Shown here: one piece after another, positions 62,322 to 64,000 of the stretch
Layout of the letters: each line of letters opens with the position of its first letter
Numbering within the stretch: the first letter of the stretch is position 1
Assembly (NCBI GenBank): GCA_019614645.1
Contig: JABWDB010000070.1
Coordinates: forward strand, 186,001-250,000
Direction of reading: 5' to 3'
DNA length: 64,000 nt
From: Stratiolaelaps scimitus
Taxonomy: Eukaryota; Arthropoda; Arachnida; Mesostigmata; Laelapidae
Notes under the pieces: model-generated
What the model saw: only the letters and a program-made list of their open reading frames with translations
Database searches by the model: none
Told to the model about the DNA's origin: nothing
Made by a program: the position numbers and the translations under genes

Positions 62322-63294
62322 CTCGTATATAGTTAAGTGAAAGTTGCGCTCGGAGCTGTTTTTGGCAGGGCTGTACTTACGCCGCGAGCCTCGCAACGAG
62401 AGTTACTGTATAGGAGACGGCGGTGGTGGTCGTCGAATACTTTGTCTGCCGACACTCGCTAGGCAGACCAACCGTTAGCCGATCCGCCGCTGTTTTCTGC
62501 ACTTGAGTGCCGTTGGCCTTGGCGAGGGCGAGGAGGAGAGGCAGCGTGCCTGCGCTGGCAGGCCACCGCCACCGCCGCCGCCAGGCCGCTCGCGAGCCAC
62601 CCCCAGATCAAGTAGTGCGGTGTTGGCGGGCATCGCTCCTCGGGCCGGCACCCCATCAAGCGAAGGCCGAGCGCTCCAAACAGCAGACACTACTAGTGCT
62701 AGAACGGCGAACCTATTCGTCTGTCCATATATCTGCTGTGCTCAGCTCTGAGGCGTTACAGTGCAGCGTACATATGCCAAGGTGTATTTTGCTGGCTGTC
62801 CAGCAGCCGTGTGTGCGTCATTCCTCATGAGTGTTTCTCGTTATTAGCGATTGTGGTGGCTGGAGACAGCGCCCGTACAAACGGGAAATTCGCCAGTTCG
62901 AACTAGGAAACCTCGTCCAGGACTACTACAGCTGGTGTCTAGCTGCCTGCGCGCATAGCTGACGGAGAGACACATAGATCGAGTGTCACAGCTGCGCATT
63001 TCGTTTGTGTTGTCCGAACAAGTTGTTACGTCCGGCTGCGCAATTGAGAAACGCACGGGGCCATACACTAGCGCGCGCGTTGCCCGGGGCGGCAGTGCGG
63101 CAAGTGGAGGGGGCGCGCCAAGGCTTCATACTGATAGATCGAACGTTGCTAACGCTAACTTCCCATCTTTTCCTGTCACTCGTCGTGTTCCTCGCTCGGT
63201 TGCGTTTCCTGGTCCTGGTGCTCCTGGTCCTGGTCCTGCCACGACTGATCATCATTATCATCGGGGCGTTCGGTTCGTGATGGCGGTGACACAG
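61074..63294 (+). other. intron D-E of the CRACD-like gene
   Basis: By the phase-matched model this is intronic. The overlapping plus-strand frames at 61695-62280 and 62503-62830 are open in two or three frames at once because of GC-rich composition. None gives a phase-0 to phase-0 exon with good splice sites. An (AT)n tract lies at about 62284-62322. Confidence 0.4.
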
Positions 63295-63369
63295 GGGAAC
63301 AAGGCGAAAGCGAGAAGTACCTGCAGTGCCGGCAGCCTCTCCAGCATGCTTAGCTCCGAAACGGATGAG
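63295..63369 (+). CDS. CRACD/KIAA1211-like gene, exon E (Ser-rich block); gene continues beyond the window
   Basis: The acceptor GGTGACACAG and strong donor GATGAG|GTGAGT bound 75 nt, phase 0 to phase 0. It encodes GNKAKARSTC followed by SAGSLSSMLSSETDE, a Ser-rich acidic-ended block of the kind found downstream in arthropod relatives as I remember them. The acceptor's pyrimidine tract is poor, so the 5' edge is the least certain part. No stop codon occurs, and the gene must continue past the right edge. Confidence 0.6.
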
Positions 63370-64000
63370 GTGAGTTAACGAAGAGAGTCATTCGACATTG
63401 GCCGCATGTCAATAATGAATCATGGGATGTCATGGGCAAGGTGACGTTTAGCGGCCGGCGTAGCTCGGTGGTAAGTGATTTGTGTGTCCTTTTCAAAAAA
63501 CAACAGAGACCAACACCCTTAGCCGGGTACGGAGGGAAAACCCAGATGTTCAATGGATTTGAGTCATTCTTGGGGTTCGTATTAGCGGACTTCTTGGAAT
63601 GGGCGTCTACCTGTTCGCGGGGAAAGGGCAACAACAAAGACGGAATTGTTGCAATCAGAGGCTCAAAGGTGAATTTCGTGCAACGCAGGACCTCTCAATA
63701 CAGAATGTAACACACATTGAGCGATGAGGGGTGTCCCGAATGACACGAACAGATAGAAGCCATCTCGAAGTGATGAGACCTGAAAACCTTTCCAGGACGT
63801 GTTCGTTTCTTGGTGAACGTACCTTGTTGAACCTGATGTATACTGATGAGACAGGTTTCAAGCAGCGGGTATCATTGAGTAGTTTTCGAAATTTTAGCGC
63901 TGGATTCCGGAAATGTCGGCTATACAAGAACGCAGTTCTGGGTCATCGGCACGCTCGGTCGCTGGTTGACGTCCCCATCAAATTAAGAGCTATTAATAGA
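63370..64000 (+). other. intronic sequence after exon E
   Basis: It starts at a strong GTGAGT donor. A tRNA box-A-like string near 63457 is not followed by a T-arm. No further exon could be placed before the window edge. Confidence 0.4.

Noticed and set aside
62503..62751. Proline-rich plus-strand frame as an extra exon of the CRACD-like gene
   Set aside because: Its only acceptor would give the wrong phase between exons D and E, and no good donor follows.
63450..63510. Possible tRNA start (GTAGCTCGGTGGTAAG)
   Set aside because: No T-arm GTTCRA follows and the acceptor stem does not close.

Overview
The window reads as nuclear DNA of an arthropod. My best guess is an arachnid, possibly a parasitiform mite: it has a Dof/BCAP/BANK signalling adaptor, a gene split into small exons by introns of up to several kilobases, very many (AT)n tracts, and CAG/CTG repeats in the GC-rich parts. 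I see no bacterial features, CRISPR arrays, rRNA genes or convincing tRNA genes. The species assignment is inference. All calls were made by reading the sequence, with no alignment or RNA data.

Two genes are well supported. (1) 22862-25039, minus strand, is a complete 725-residue open frame with the layout of the Dof/Stumps-BCAP-BANK1 family: TIR-like domain, DBB/TIG-like region, short ankyrin block, then a disordered tail rich in tyrosine motifs. (2) On the plus strand from 56381 to 63369, five short exons with usable splice sites join in one reading frame with every phase matching. The product has a basic KxxF-type N-terminal block, a 'SHDSVF' motif, an 'RVRARR' plus acidic block and a serine-rich 'SLSSMLSSETDE' block. 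This order resembles the CRACD/KIAA1211 (DUF4592) actin-regulator family. The gene runs off the right edge, and a possible 5' exon lies at 36637-36838.

Weaker candidates on the minus strand are a 113-residue secreted-protein frame (41087-41428), a terminal coding exon (42306-42815), a GC-rich exon-like island (57257-57376) antisense inside intron 1 of the CRACD-like gene, and a terminal-exon candidate at 19765-19994.

Layout: 1-5.6 kb is AT-microsatellite intergenic DNA. 5.6-7 kb is a GC-rich, possibly promoter-proximal block. 7-18 kb is mostly non-coding. 18-22 kb is GC-richer with weak exon candidates. 22.3-25.1 kb holds the Dof-like gene, with its presumed promoter region in 25.1-27 kb. 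27-36 kb is non-coding apart from one short frame. 36.6-42.8 kb has scattered exon candidates. 43-56 kb is non-coding and repeat-bearing. 56.4-63.4 kb holds the CRACD-like exons.

The non-coding DNA has unusual structure: a 116-bp near-perfect palindrome, a 46-bp perfect palindrome centred on (AT)n, two strong hairpins sharing a CCAC loop, a three-copy dispersed repeat, a 30-bp minisatellite and a poly-T tract flanked by a 10-bp direct repeat. The two main genes are not obviously linked in function. If the family calls hold, one is a receptor-tyrosine-kinase adaptor and the other an actin regulator.
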